This document shows, one piece after another, positions 47,588-55,491 of a DNA stretch of 60,949 nucleotides. The first letter of the stretch is position 1, and each line of letters opens with the position of its first letter. A program made the position numbers and the translations under genes. The notes below the pieces were generated by a model. The model was not told the DNA's origin. It saw only the letters and a list, made by a program, of their open reading frames with translations, and did not search any database. The DNA comes from Blautia sp. GTDB lineage: Bacteria > Bacillota > Clostridia > Lachnospirales > Lachnospiraceae. The stretch is from positions 1 through 60,949 of the forward strand of contig JAFVGK010000123.1 of NCBI GenBank assembly GCA_017475035.1. Reading direction: 5' to 3'.

Positions 47588-49558
47588 TCAACTATCTTTA
47601 CAGTAAAAATATGCCTGGTAACCATCAGCCTTTAAACATAAGCCCGGAGCCCAGGGAGGGACTGTAGACATAAGACTACAAATCTCCTCAACGGTTGTGT
47701 TTGGATGAGCCTCCACAATCACCTCGTCATGGACATGGGCGCAGATGCGGTAGCTGCTCAACTGCTTCATTGCAAAGCAAAGGATGTCGCGGCTCAAGCC
47801 CTGGACCAGGTTTTCAACGAATTTCGGACCGTAAGATTCTATCCGCGACCAGTGTTTCGTCATATCCAGGCCCATGTAGGTGACGGACTCACCTCCGAAC
47901 CTGTTCTCTCCGATCTGAGGCTTTACGTAGCAGAGTTGGCGACCAGATGGCAGCGTGATGTAAAGCATCCCGCCACGATACTCAAAAGCCAGGCCATGGG
48001 TCTTAGTTGTTGTTCGCTGCTTAATCGCGTCCTTCACTGCCCTATCCACATCCCACCATAAAGAGACAATGTTCGGGTTTGCTTCGCGCCAGGCCGCAAC
48101 CAGTGGCTGGAGTTCTTCTTCCTTCATTCCTGCTTCAAGAGCTCCCATGGCAATCAGGGCACCGACGGATCCGCCATATCCACAGTTGTGGACGAGTTTT
48201 CCCGATACGGTAAAACGATGATGTCTTCCGGCATTTCGTATGTCATAAAGTCGAGCCGTGCGCTTATCAGCCGCCAGTTTTTCCGCTTTTCCTTGACTGC
48301 CTTCTCGGCATCTGCAATAATCTCGTCCCTGGTCAGACCTTGGGATAGTTTCAGCCTTACAACCGTTTCCGCATAAGGCCAATAATCCTGATCGAAGCGG
48401 CTGAGTACAGTGATCCGTCGATTGGCACAGTTTTCTTTCCGCGTTACAAATCTCAAATTTCCTGGTGCATAATTTCCGTTGTCGTCTATCCGATCCAATT
48501 CCAGATTTTTGTTCAACGGTCCAAACTCCCGAATCAAATAAAGTCCGGCTTCCGTCACACTCGGAAAGTCGAACTTTATTCCTCTTGCCCCATAATTTTT
48601 GTACCCAGGATCTTTTGGATTCTCGCATCTCCGTCTTGCTGCTGTAAGCCGTCTGTCCAGCCACAGCGGAATCTTTCTCGGCTGAGAACAGTTTTGACAC
48701 CCTTTGGACTTTCCGCTGATGAGGTTGTTCCTGTTCTGCCATTGAATTGCTCCGCAGCCCTGGCATTGTGTTAAGACATAACAATGGTTCTGCTTTTGAT
48801 TCCATCTTTTTTCCGGGCTTATAATCTTCACCCAGCCATATTGCTCCCCTACCATCTCCGGTTTGTATGAGATGTGCACCGCAGGAGGCGGCGAGTCCAA
48901 AGTAAACGGGCTCCTGTTGCCCCTCAATGAAGACGAGATGGTCTGGTGTGGCTGTAAGCCCTTCATATGTGATGACCTCTCGTTCTCCTCTGTACACGAC
49001 ACCACCATGATTAACCCACCCCTCTCCGTCCCACACCTTCATTGCTGTGGTTACATTTTGTATAGGGACAAGGCCGATGTCTGTCAAAACAAGTTCTCCT
49101 TCTGCGATACAGCTAAGCGTCGCTTGCTTGCCTTTCTGACGGAGGTCACCATTGATGCCGTGTTTTTCCACAGGCACATGGAACATACGACTGGCAGTCT
49201 CACAGTAGATATCCCCACCCTGCTCAAACACGTCCAGAACCCACTTTTCTCCCGCAATCCACGCAAGAACACGGGCTTCGATAGCCGAGAAGTCAGCTAC
49301 GATGAATTTGTACCCCGGGGCAGGTATGAAAGCCGTCCGTACACACTGTGCAAGAACTTCTGGAACGGAGTTATAGAGAGCATCCAGTGCTTCATAGTCG
49401 CCTTGGGAGACGAGACCCCTCGCCTCCTCCAAATCAGGAAGGGAATTCCTGTAAAGGTTTTGAAGTTGTACGATCCTTCCGCTGTTCGAAACAATGCGGT
49501 CATTGGCAAGGAACCGGTTCCTCGATCCCGCATTGATAATGTCATATGTTTTCATCAT
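47588..49558 (-). CDS. Family A DNA polymerase, C-terminal part: C half of a split intein, extein, complete intein 2, extein
   Basis: 656 residues. Residues 1-25 are a C-intein (TYDIINAGSRNRFLANDRIV-SN), then extein from SGRIVQLQNLYRN. The polymerase A motif is FIVADFSAIEARVLAW (catalytic Asp). Motif B begins RQKGKQATLS and is interrupted by a 309-residue intein (150-458), resuming CGYGGSVGALIA. Motif C is AHVHDEVIVEA. Without the N-terminal gene at 50670-51962, and without splicing, no active polymerase can form. ATG at 49558 has GAGGAAAA. Replicates phage DNA. Confidence 0.9.
   Translation of the reverse strand: MMKTYDIINAGSRNRFLANDRIVSNSGRIVQLQNLYRNSLPDLEEARGLVSQGDYEALDALYNSVPEVLAQCVRTAFIPAPGYKFIVADFSAIEARVLAWIAGEKWVLDVFEQGGDIYCETASRMFHVPVEKHGINGDLRQKGKQATLSCIAEGELVLTDIGLVPIQNVTTAMKVWDGEGWVNHGGVVYRGEREVITYEGLTATPDHLVFIEGQQEPVYFGLAASCGAHLIQTGDGRGAIWLGEDYKPGKKMESKAEPLLCLNTMPGLRSNSMAEQEQPHQRKVQRVSKLFSAEKDSAVAGQTAYSSKTEMRESKRSWVQKLWGKRNKVRLSECDGSRTLFDSGVWTVEQKSGIGSDRRQRKLCTRKFEICNAERKLCQSTDHCTQPLRSGLLALCGNGCKAETIPRSDQGRDYCRCREGSQGKAEKLAADKRTARLYDIRNAGRHHRFTVSGKLVHNCGYGGSVGALIAMGALEAGMKEEELQPLVAAWREANPNIVSLWWDVDRAVKDAIKQRTTTKTHGLAFEYRGGMLYITLPSGRQLCYVKPQIGENRFGGESVTYMGLDMTKHWSRIESYGPKFVENLVQGLSRDILCFAMKQLSSYRICAHVHDEVIVEAHPNTTVEEICSLMSTVPPWAPGLCLKADGYQAYFYCKDS
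48154..48855 (-). CDS. Homing-endonuclease-like protein nested in another frame inside intein 2
   Basis: From about 48855 this frame encodes MVGEQYGWVKIISPEKRWNQ. A zinc-ribbon module follows (TQCQGCGAIQ ... GCQNCSQP), then the phage homing-endonuclease-type core RRCENPKDPGYKNYGARGIK and LELDRIDDNGNYAPGNLRFV with TRKENCANRR. This is coding-like and recognisable, while the intein frame over the same bases is not. The frames differ by +1. The stop at 48154 lies 31 bases past the intein end, in the polymerase extein. The start is uncertain; no clean ribosome site. Confidence 0.72.
   Translation of the reverse strand: MVGEQYGWVKIISPEKRWNQKQNHCYVLTQCQGCGAIQWQNRNNLISGKSKGCQNCSQPRKIPLWLDRRLTAARRRCENPKDPGYKNYGARGIKFDFPSVTEAGLYLIREFGPLNKNLELDRIDDNGNYAPGNLRFVTRKENCANRRITVLSRFDQDYWPYAETVVRLKLSQGLTRDEIIADAEKAVKEKRKNWRLISARLDFMTYEMPEDIIVLPYRENSSTTVDMADPSVP
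48185..49111 (-). other. Intein 2 in DNA polymerase motif B (309 residues)
   Basis: Begins Cys1 in CIAEGELVLTDIGLVPIQNV. Block B is LTATPDHLVF. It ends with block F/G RLYDIRNAGRHHRFTVSGKL-VHN followed by Cys+1 of the extein. All splicing residues (Cys1, TxxH, His-Asn, Cys+1) are present. The middle ~190 residues look like a shadow reading of the overlapping endonuclease gene and carry no homing-endonuclease motifs. Confidence 0.88.
49484..49558 (-). other. Split intein 1, C-terminal fragment (25 residues)
   Basis: MMKTYDIINAGSRNRFLAND-RIVSN, matching intein block F/G, joined directly to Ser+1 of the extein. The penultimate residue is Ser, where most inteins have His. The size is typical of natural split-intein C fragments (25-40 residues). 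Confidence 0.85.
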
Positions 49559-49808
49559 TTTTCCTCTAATACGAAATTCTACTAACCTACAGTCCTGTCA
49601 ATTTATAAATTCATAAATATGTGATGAGCGCGTGGAGCGAGGCATATGGCAATATTAAATTTCTAGCCTCTTCATTTAGGTTCTAGCATGTTTTGGGAAT
49701 TAAATTGTCTTTAGGCAAAGTATCATTATCTCTTCTATTATGATTTGATCCTCATTGTGTTATGCAAAATAAACAACTTCATAATTAATAATATGTGCAG
49801 GTTCACGA
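49559..49808. other. AT-rich noncoding flank of the DUF3800 insert
   Basis: About 250 bases, markedly AT-rich against the surrounding genes. No gene or terminal repeats found. The only short plus-strand frame is a 20-codon one at about 49623, with no clear ribosome site. Confidence 0.6.
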
Positions 49809-49837
49809 TTGACGACAATTTCTGATCATGTTATATT
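49809..49837 (+). promoter_or_regulatory. Strong promoter of the DUF3800 RNA/gene unit
   Basis: -35 TTGACG (49809-49814), exactly 17 bp, -10 TATATT (49832-49837). Directed rightward, against the polymerase genes. Confidence 0.8.
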
Positions 49838-49843
49838 ATTTAT

Positions 49844-49948
49844 GCAGACATATATAAATGTGCTGTATACCTGTGTAAGTGAATTAACGTTTAAGCGATA
49901 TGTAATATCGTCACCCACAGGGCCGCCGTGAGGCGGTTTTTTTATTTT
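49844..49948 (+). ncRNA. Structured leader RNA upstream of DUF3800 (DUF3800-type RNA motif candidate)
   Basis: About 100 nt from the predicted start to a terminator. Outer stem CCTGTG (49870-49875)/CACAGG (49916-49921) encloses a 7-bp hairpin GCGATAT-GTA-ATATCGT. Then the intrinsic terminator CCGCC-GTGA-GGCGG plus TTTTTTT (49923-49943). Eleven classes of conserved structured RNAs upstream of DUF3800 genes are known from comparative work; I cannot tell which, if any, this one belongs to. Confidence 0.65.
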
Positions 49949-49960
49949 GGGGAGATAATA

Positions 49961-50656
49961 ATGGATATCTACGTCTATTCTGATGAATCTGGTGTTTTTG
50001 ATAAATTCCATAACCGCTATTTTGTATTCGGAGGGATTATATTCCTGGACAAAGGCGCTAAAGAAATCTGTTCACGTAAATACTCAAAAGCGGAAAATGA
50101 GATACGGAAATCTGCCGGATATATGCAAAGCACTGAACTGAAAGCCAATTTCGTGACAAATAAAGAAAAAGGCAAACTATTCCGTTCGCTAAATCAATAT
50201 ATAAAGTTTGCTGTCATCATAAGTCAAAATAGTATTTATGATCGTATATTTGAAAGTGCCAAGGACAAACAAAGATATCTAGATTTTGCCTTTAAAATAG
50301 CTTTAAAAAGAACTTTCGTCTCACTAATAAACGAAGGTAAAATTCTCCCAACGGAAGTTAATAATGTACGTTGCTGGATAGATGAACACACAACTGCCAC
50401 TAACGGAAAGTATGAGTTAAGAGAAGCATTGGAACAAGAATTCAAGCTCGGAACATATAACTATGACTACAGTCGTTATTATGATCCAATATTTCCTAAT
50501 ATTGATGGAGTGGAATTACATTTCTGTGATTCTAAGTCCGCTATTCTTGTTAGATGCGCGGATATTATAGCCAATAGGATATATCACTTGATAGCTAGTA
50601 ATGATATAAACAAACTTCAGAATATACATAACTTATACTTTAGCTATTTACCCTAA
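49961..50656 (+). CDS. DUF3800 protein lodged between split-intein halves
   Basis: 231 residues. The N-terminal IYVYSDESGVFDKFHNRYFV and FGGIIFLD fit the DUF3800 start (xxDESG, hydrophobic strand). RCWIDEHTTATNG lies in the middle, and the C-terminal signature is FCDSKSAILVRCADIIANRI. The fold is predicted RNase H-like with conserved Asp/Glu residues; the activity is unknown. Codon use is far more AT-rich than neighbours, a sign of transfer. The ribosome site GGGGAG lies between the RNA's terminator and ATG 49961, so expression needs read-through. Confidence 0.85.
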   Translation: MDIYVYSDESGVFDKFHNRYFVFGGIIFLDKGAKEICSRKYSKAENEIRKSAGYMQSTELKANFVTNKEKGKLFRSLNQYIKFAVIISQNSIYDRIFESAKDKQRYLDFAFKIALKRTFVSLINEGKILPTEVNNVRCWIDEHTTATNGKYELREALEQEFKLGTYNYDYSRYYDPIFPNIDGVELHFCDSKSAILVRCADIIANRIYHLIASNDINKLQNIHNLYFSYLP

Positions 50657-50669
50657 ACAGTTGCTTTTC

Positions 50670-51962
50670 CTACCCTTGAACACCTTTGGAAGCAATAGTT
50701 TCCATATTCCCCCTCCAAAGCAAAAGTTGTTTTTCTTTTGCAAGGATAAGGGGGACTTTTTCATCCGGAGAAATAAAAACCATATGTTCCTCTGTGGCCG
50801 TCACCCCATCCCAAGTGATGACTTCTTTATCCCCGCTATAGACAACACCCTCGTGATGAACCCATTCCTCTCCATCAAAGACAAGATCATCAGCGAGAAC
50901 TTCTTCAATAGGTTTCTCCAGTACGCTTCCTTCTACCGTCTTTACAAGAATCTTTGTCCCCTCTGCAAGGCAGAAACGCCCCGAGCGATTCGCGCCATAG
51001 AACTGGAACATCCCTCGGACACGTCCGTCGGAGCAAGCAGCTGTTTCCATTGCCTGGTATTTCTTCAACGAAGACTTTGCGATCTGCTGCCGGAGGTTAA
51101 GAACTGCCCGCGTTTTAGGATCATCCGTAATTTTCAGCAGTTCTTTTATAGACGCCTTATCCAAGGATGAAGCCGCCACTCCCCTCCTGTTCAGCCATTC
51201 CAGAAGCTGCTGGACTGACCTGGGATTCTCCACACCTGTTATTTCCTGGATCTGTTTTCCGATGTTTTCCTGAGAAAGAGAATCAAGCTTGATGGCGTTC
51301 TCCACCATCTTCTGATCTACCAATATCCCCCTGTCATTGATCTCCTGATCCAGCCAATACTCCTCCCAGACCTGGTCGGGGACAGGATGAGATGAGAGCT
51401 TCTTTTGTATCTGCTGCTCGACCTCGACATCTCGGACATTGTATTTTTTGAAGAGATCCCACTTATCAGGGGCGTCAGAGGGGAGATTACGGACTCGTCC
51501 ATTATTCGTTTTCGTTGCTTTACAAGGGATACAAAAATACCGGATCAGATCCTTCCCCTCGGACATCTTCTGCTTATCAAGCTTCAGGGCGGCTCCTACA
51601 CTTGCGAGGGAAAGGGGAAATCCCAAATATGCGCTCCAAATCATGGAACAGCGCCAACCCCGAGGGGATAAATAAGTCCCCCTCGGGATAAGTCCCTTAT
51701 CCCAGAGGAATCGGCTCAAACAGATTCTTTCAAAAGAGGCGTTAAATGCCCATTTGGTGATGGATGGATCCAGTAAAGCATCAATTATTTCCTGAGGAAT
51801 CTCTTCTCCCTGCGCCAGGTCATAGACAGTGACAGGTCCATTATCAATAGCCACAGCAAAAAGTAGAATCTCAAAAGACGGATCCTCAGCGTAACGGTAC
51901 ACACCAGTCTTGGCGAGGTCGGCCTCGCTGTAGGTTTCCAAGTCAATACTGAGTGTCTTCAC
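50670..51962 (-). CDS. Family A DNA polymerase, N-terminal part: 3'-5' exonuclease, palm start, N half of a split intein
   Basis: 430 residues. Exonuclease motifs: LSIDLETYSEADLAKTG (Exo I), ITKWAFNASFERICLSRF (Exo II) and YNVRDVEVEQQIQ (Exo III), of the DEDD type. The thumb/palm segment leads to MFQFYGANRSGRF and then the intein N fragment. Trans-splicing with the fragment at 49484-49558 would give GANRSGRF-SGRIVQLQN, a normal family A motif. Start taken as GTG at 51962 after AAGGAG, overlapping the DUF932 stop (GTGA). Confidence 0.9.
   Translation of the reverse strand: MKTLSIDLETYSEADLAKTGVYRYAEDPSFEILLFAVAIDNGPVTVYDLAQGEEIPQEIIDALLDPSITKWAFNASFERICLSRFLWDKGLIPRGTYLSPRGWRCSMIWSAYLGFPLSLASVGAALKLDKQKMSEGKDLIRYFCIPCKATKTNNGRVRNLPSDAPDKWDLFKKYNVRDVEVEQQIQKKLSSHPVPDQVWEEYWLDQEINDRGILVDQKMVENAIKLDSLSQENIGKQIQEITGVENPRSVQQLLEWLNRRGVAASSLDKASIKELLKITDDPKTRAVLNLRQQIAKSSLKKYQAMETAACSDGRVRGMFQFYGANRSGRFCLAEGTKILVKTVEGSVLEKPIEEVLADDLVFDGEEWVHHEGVVYSGDKEVITWDGVTATEEHMVFISPDEKVPLILAKEKQLLLWRGNMETIASKGVQG
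50673..50972 (-). other. Split intein 1, N-terminal fragment (100 residues)
   Basis: Starts Cys1 in CLAEGTKILVKTVEGSVLEK, after the extein GANRSGRF. Block B is VTATEEHMVF. Ends ETIASKGVQG and a stop codon 13 bases from the end of the DUF3800 gene. It is similar to intein 2 over its whole length (CxAEG, DGExWVxHxGVVYxG, EVIT, TATxxHxVF). Confidence 0.88.
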
Positions 51963-53026
51963 CCATTCATCTCCTTCCAGAGTCTTGGCGGCATAGTAGC
52001 AACATTCCACCCGATCGCTTCCATTTGAGTGGCACGGTCATACGATTCAACGTCCTGGGAAAATCGTGTCACAGCATTGGAGAGACCGTATAAGGAGAGG
52101 TCTCCACCCTCAATAAGGTATTTCAAAATCCCGTCCTGCTCGGGAACAGTAAGCCCATACTCCTTTCCGGTCAGCTCCACGACATCCTGGACGCGGCCAG
52201 TTATTTTTTCGTCAGCGGCTTCTCTATATTTGTCTATCATCTGATGAAAACGGGCTTCATCATATGAGGAGGAGACTGCATCCCGGATTTTTAAAAGAAA
52301 GGCAGCGTCTTCTGCCTGCTGCGCTTCCTCAGAGAAGGCCACAAACGAATCTTCCAGGCTTTTTGCCGCCCGTCCGACATGGGTCTTTCTGGTGGCAAAG
52401 TCATCTACCACTGCTCCGTTTGAGCAAACCAGGCGATACAAAAGAGGTTTGACGGAGACTGCACCTAATCCAACTTCTGAGTTACTTATAATCCCTCCGG
52501 CCTGAACCAGGTCTCCCGGACGGACTTCTCCTTCAACCCGTTTATTCAGATACTTGATAAATAGCCGCTCCGGGGTCACCTCACTCGAAACAATCTCGAT
52601 CTCATCTCTTCCCGCAAGGCAAGGAAGAACGGCTGTGGCAATCTCCAAGTTGTCAATCCGGCGATAGCGATCAGAAAGTAAAGCCCTCGCCACCTGCCCC
52701 TCCCCATAGTCAAGAGTCCTCACCATATAGGCCTGATCCCTATCCCTGAACCATTCGTTAACGTTTTCAGCCAGGAGCTCTGGCTTCTTCTCCTGCATCA
52801 GGTCATAGTATTTCGAAGGGATGTTTAGAGAAGCAGCGACCTGCCGATGGAAAAGCGGTGTGGTTCCAAAGATGATCTTCTCGTTTCTTGCTTCATTTCT
52901 GATAAAAAATGTTCTCCCATCCTCCTCCAGTCCGAAGGCTGGAGCCGGAGCAACGTAATCCCTCTTCGCTGAGTTTTGCTTTTTCAATTCCTGCAGCACC
53001 TGTGCTAACGGCCTTCCTGCTTTCAT
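51959..53026 (-). CDS. DUF932 phage/plasmid protein
   Basis: 355 residues, MKAGRPLAQVLQELKKQNSA, then LFHRQVAASLNIPSKYYDLM, RALLSDRYRRIDNLEIATAV, PLLYRLVCSNGAVVDDFATR. This is the DUF932 pattern; members sit in replication modules of phages and plasmids beside DUF2815 and polymerase genes. No enzymatic role established. Start overlaps the upstream stop (GGATGA). Confidence 0.85.
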   Translation of the reverse strand: MKAGRPLAQVLQELKKQNSAKRDYVAPAPAFGLEEDGRTFFIRNEARNEKIIFGTTPLFHRQVAASLNIPSKYYDLMQEKKPELLAENVNEWFRDRDQAYMVRTLDYGEGQVARALLSDRYRRIDNLEIATAVLPCLAGRDEIEIVSSEVTPERLFIKYLNKRVEGEVRPGDLVQAGGIISNSEVGLGAVSVKPLLYRLVCSNGAVVDDFATRKTHVGRAAKSLEDSFVAFSEEAQQAEDAAFLLKIRDAVSSSYDEARFHQMIDKYREAADEKITGRVQDVVELTGKEYGLTVPEQDGILKYLIEGGDLSLYGLSNAVTRFSQDVESYDRATQMEAIGWNVATMPPRLWKEMNG

Positions 53027-53343
53027 CCTTCCCTCCTTACTACATCTCTGATCTGTTCCATGCTGGTCCTGATCGCCTCGCGGCAGAGTCGCTGCCTCCC
53101 GTTGGTCTTCTTTATAACTTCCACAGCAATGTCATCTACATTCATGAGGATCTGCAGGTAATGGTCTTTCATTTCTTCAAGAGAGTCCCCCTCAGAGAGG
53201 GTTACGATTTTGCCATCTGCAAAGTAGGCTTCCAGGTACTGACGGATATCCGTCCCCATGTGCTCCTCCACTACATCCAGCACATCAAAGACGTTGACTG
53301 GGGTGATTAGACTACCATCCTTTAATTCCAAAACATCTGCCAT
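53023..53343 (-). CDS. Small replication-module protein, 106 residues
   Basis: MADVLELKDGSLITPVNVFD, VLDVVEEHMGTDIRQYLEAY, ending RTSMEQIRDVVRREG. Helical and acidic. Unknown family, located between DUF2815 and DUF932 with GGAGG and a coupled stop. Confidence 0.6.
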   Translation of the reverse strand: MADVLELKDGSLITPVNVFDVLDVVEEHMGTDIRQYLEAYFADGKIVTLSEGDSLEEMKDHYLQILMNVDDIAVEVIKKTNGRQRLCREAIRTSMEQIRDVVRREG

Positions 53344-53373
53344 TTCTTTCCTCCATCTTTGTCTCCTTCCAAC

Positions 53374-53410
53374 GAAAAACCGGAGAGGTCTGGAAAACCT
53401 CTCCGGTTCA
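53374..53410 (-). terminator. Terminator after the DUF2815 gene
   Basis: AACCGGAGAGGT, loop TTTCCAG, ACCTCTCCGGTT, then TTTTTCG on the minus strand, a perfect 12-bp stem. Confidence 0.85.
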
Positions 53411-53449
53411 TAGATACAAATTCTTCCGTTGATAATGATTTTTGAGTGA

Positions 53450-54019
53450 TCAGCTCAGAAAATCCTCGTCATCATCGTCCAGGTCAGAAAAATCATCTTC
53501 CGCACTGGCATGTCCGCCAAGGCGCGGGCCATCAGAGATCTTCTGAAGATTATTAAGTGAGCAGGCGATTCCTTTATTCCCGTTAGTATTGAATGCGTAA
53601 AAGGACAGGCTTGCGCGCCCATAACAACCACTGTACACCTCGTTCTCATCAATGATCGGCTGCTTATCCGCGTCAACGATTCCGGGAGCTATGGTGTTAT
53701 TCGCGTTGACGAAGTAGTAACCCGCATAGGTCTCATCATCCGGGAATTCTGCATCACCATCTCTCAGTGGCTTTTTCAGGGTTTCGTATGCCGGGACAGA
53801 CTTCCCGCTGCCTTTCAGCTTATCCTTCCCTTCCTCGTAAGCGGCTCTCATCGCTGCGTTGATCTTCTCGATTGTCTTTGTGTCTGTCTTCGGGATCCGG
53901 AACTGTCCGGAGAAGCGCGGAGTACCTCCATTGATACTCTTCGGGAGGAAAGCGTTCAGGTAGGACCAGAGGGTCTTCGGACCGGTAATTACTTTTGTAG
54001 GACTCATCATTTTTGCCAT
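53450..54019 (-). CDS. DUF2815 ssDNA-binding-like protein
   Basis: 189 residues: MAKMMSPTKVITGPKTLWSY, LNAFLPKSINGGTPRFSGQF, CYGRASLSFYAFNTNGNKGI, and an acidic tail DDFSDLDDDDEDFLS similar in style to the partner-binding tail of SSB proteins. DUF2815 is predicted to bind single-stranded DNA (OB fold). The ATG at 54019 follows AAAGGAG. Expected to coat DNA for the polymerase and the DUF2800 nuclease. Confidence 0.85.
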   Translation of the reverse strand: MAKMMSPTKVITGPKTLWSYLNAFLPKSINGGTPRFSGQFRIPKTDTKTIEKINAAMRAAYEEGKDKLKGSGKSVPAYETLKKPLRDGDAEFPDDETYAGYYFVNANNTIAPGIVDADKQPIIDENEVYSGCYGRASLSFYAFNTNGNKGIACSLNNLQKISDGPRLGGHASAEDDFSDLDDDDEDFLS

Positions 54020-54044
54020 TATTATTTTCTCCTTTTCTCTAAAA

Positions 54045-55160
54045 TCAACTAAAATCAGCTAATGGATCCACTTGCATCTCGGGCCGCTTGTCAGAGCGGG
54101 AAACAAGGGCGGGAGATCCTGGCGGACGCTTAACCAAATCACCAAGCAACTCCTGGAATGTCTTTTTTCCCAGCAGTTTCTCCATGGATGAGACAGACCG
54201 GAGCCGCACCTCGAAAGGATCATAGCCTGCGGCTTCGACTGCTTTTATAACCTTCTCCTCATCAGTAAAGATCCTATTGCTTCTTCCCTCGACCGCTTTC
54301 CAGTCATCCCAGACGTAGCCGGAAAGGGCCTTTTTCAAGGCATAGCCCTTGATATCCTCTGCCCAGCGGATCAGATCATCGATCTTCGAAAGGATCAGGT
54401 TAATCTCATCCTCTTCAAGAGTGTCTGGTCGCGCAAAGTCATACTGCGCCAGTTTCAGGTTTTCCTCCGCCCGCTTTCTACACACCGCTTTCGCCCTGCA
54501 GAACCGACACCATGGGCCGCTGGAGAACTCCCCTGCTCCCCTTGCCGCCAATGCCGCTGCGGGAGCAAGTGTGTTTTCTGCCCATGAGAGGAGATCCTCC
54601 CTTGTCAATGACCATTTAGAGTAATTACTGATCCTCGGCTGGTAGATCACGAGAGTAATCTCCTCAATCTCATACAGCGCAGAGAAAATTTCATACGCTC
54701 CCAGGGCGTAACACTTCAGCTGGGAGTTGTCCTCTGCCGACACAGACACTCCTTTCCCATATTTGAAATCCACTACGATCAGTTTCCCATCACCAACAAT
54801 CACACAGTCGGAAGTTCCAAAGCCACCAGGAACGAAACGTGAAAAGTCAATCCGCTGTTCGATACAGAGCGCTGCTCCCTCAATCTGCTCGTAGAGCTCT
54901 AAGACCGTGTCCCGGTACCCCTCTGCACACTCCTGCATCTCCTGATCGTAATATTTGAATTCAGGGCGAGGGTCGCCAGCTTCCTCTCCCATTGCTTGGC
55001 GGAGAAGAAACTCACAGAGTGAATGTGCCTCTGTCCCTTCTTCCGCGTAGACAGAGCTTTCATCCGGCGGGCCATACTCTTCTCCGAGTTTGATGGAAGG
55101 CGGACACCTGATCCACCGCTCTGATGAAGACGGACTCAGTCTTGCATGGACATCAGGCAT
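54045..55160 (-). CDS. DUF2800 PD-(D/E)XK nuclease (Cas4/RecB-like)
   Basis: 371 residues: LSPSSSERWIRCPPSIKLGE (Cys and Arg), YAEEGTEAHSLCEFLLRQAM (conserved Glu/His), LIVVDFKYGKGVSVSAEDNS (catalytic Asp and Lys in DFKYGKG), then a C-terminal four-Cys group (GPWCRFCRAKAVCRKRAEE) that fits an Fe-S cluster. DUF2800 is a RecB-family nuclease fused in function with DUF2815 in phage recombination/replication. Start at 55160 from GGAGG. Confidence 0.88.
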   Translation of the reverse strand: MPDVHARLSPSSSERWIRCPPSIKLGEEYGPPDESSVYAEEGTEAHSLCEFLLRQAMGEEAGDPRPEFKYYDQEMQECAEGYRDTVLELYEQIEGAALCIEQRIDFSRFVPGGFGTSDCVIVGDGKLIVVDFKYGKGVSVSAEDNSQLKCYALGAYEIFSALYEIEEITLVIYQPRISNYSKWSLTREDLLSWAENTLAPAAALAARGAGEFSSGPWCRFCRAKAVCRKRAEENLKLAQYDFARPDTLEEDEINLILSKIDDLIRWAEDIKGYALKKALSGYVWDDWKAVEGRSNRIFTDEEKVIKAVEAAGYDPFEVRLRSVSSMEKLLGKKTFQELLGDLVKRPPGSPALVSRSDKRPEMQVDPLADFS

Positions 55161-55470
55161 TGGCGGCCTCCTTTGCAGCCTCCAGCAAAGTTGCATAATT
55201 GGCGGGGGCAACATCCGACAACTTCGAAGCGCCAAACTGGGAAAGCAAGGCTTTCATCTCTTTGGTATGGCCCTTTCGGGACAGATCAGCCAGGACAGTA
55301 CGGACATCTTCGAGCGATATGGTTTTTTCTTCCTTCTTCTCCGTTTCCTCCTTCTCACCAATTATTGCCGTGTCCTTCTCCGGTGCTTCCTGCATCGGGG
55401 AGATCGCTTCCCTCAAAAGCCCTGCCAGCTCCTCCAGGCAATCCGCGATTTTTGTCAGTTTCTCATTCAT
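55153..55470 (-). CDS. Small replication-module protein, 105 residues
   Basis: MNEKLTKIADCLEELAGLLR, charged linker (EKEETEKKEEK), then SLEDVRTVLADLSRKGHTKE and FGASKLSDVAPANYATLLEA. The C-terminal ~50 residues look like a compact helical domain seen in other phage proteins next to DUF2800. Role unknown. Confidence 0.62.
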   Translation of the reverse strand: MNEKLTKIADCLEELAGLLREAISPMQEAPEKDTAIIGEKEETEKKEEKTISLEDVRTVLADLSRKGHTKEMKALLSQFGASKLSDVAPANYATLLEAAKEAANA

Positions 55471-55491
55471 GAAAAAATAAAAACCTCCTTC

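Noticed and set aside
49809-50656. Type III toxin-antitoxin (ToxIN-like) locus
   Set aside because: The order RNA - terminator - protein gene fits, but there are no tandem RNA repeats and DUF3800 is not related in sequence to ToxN, CptN or TenpN as far as I can see.
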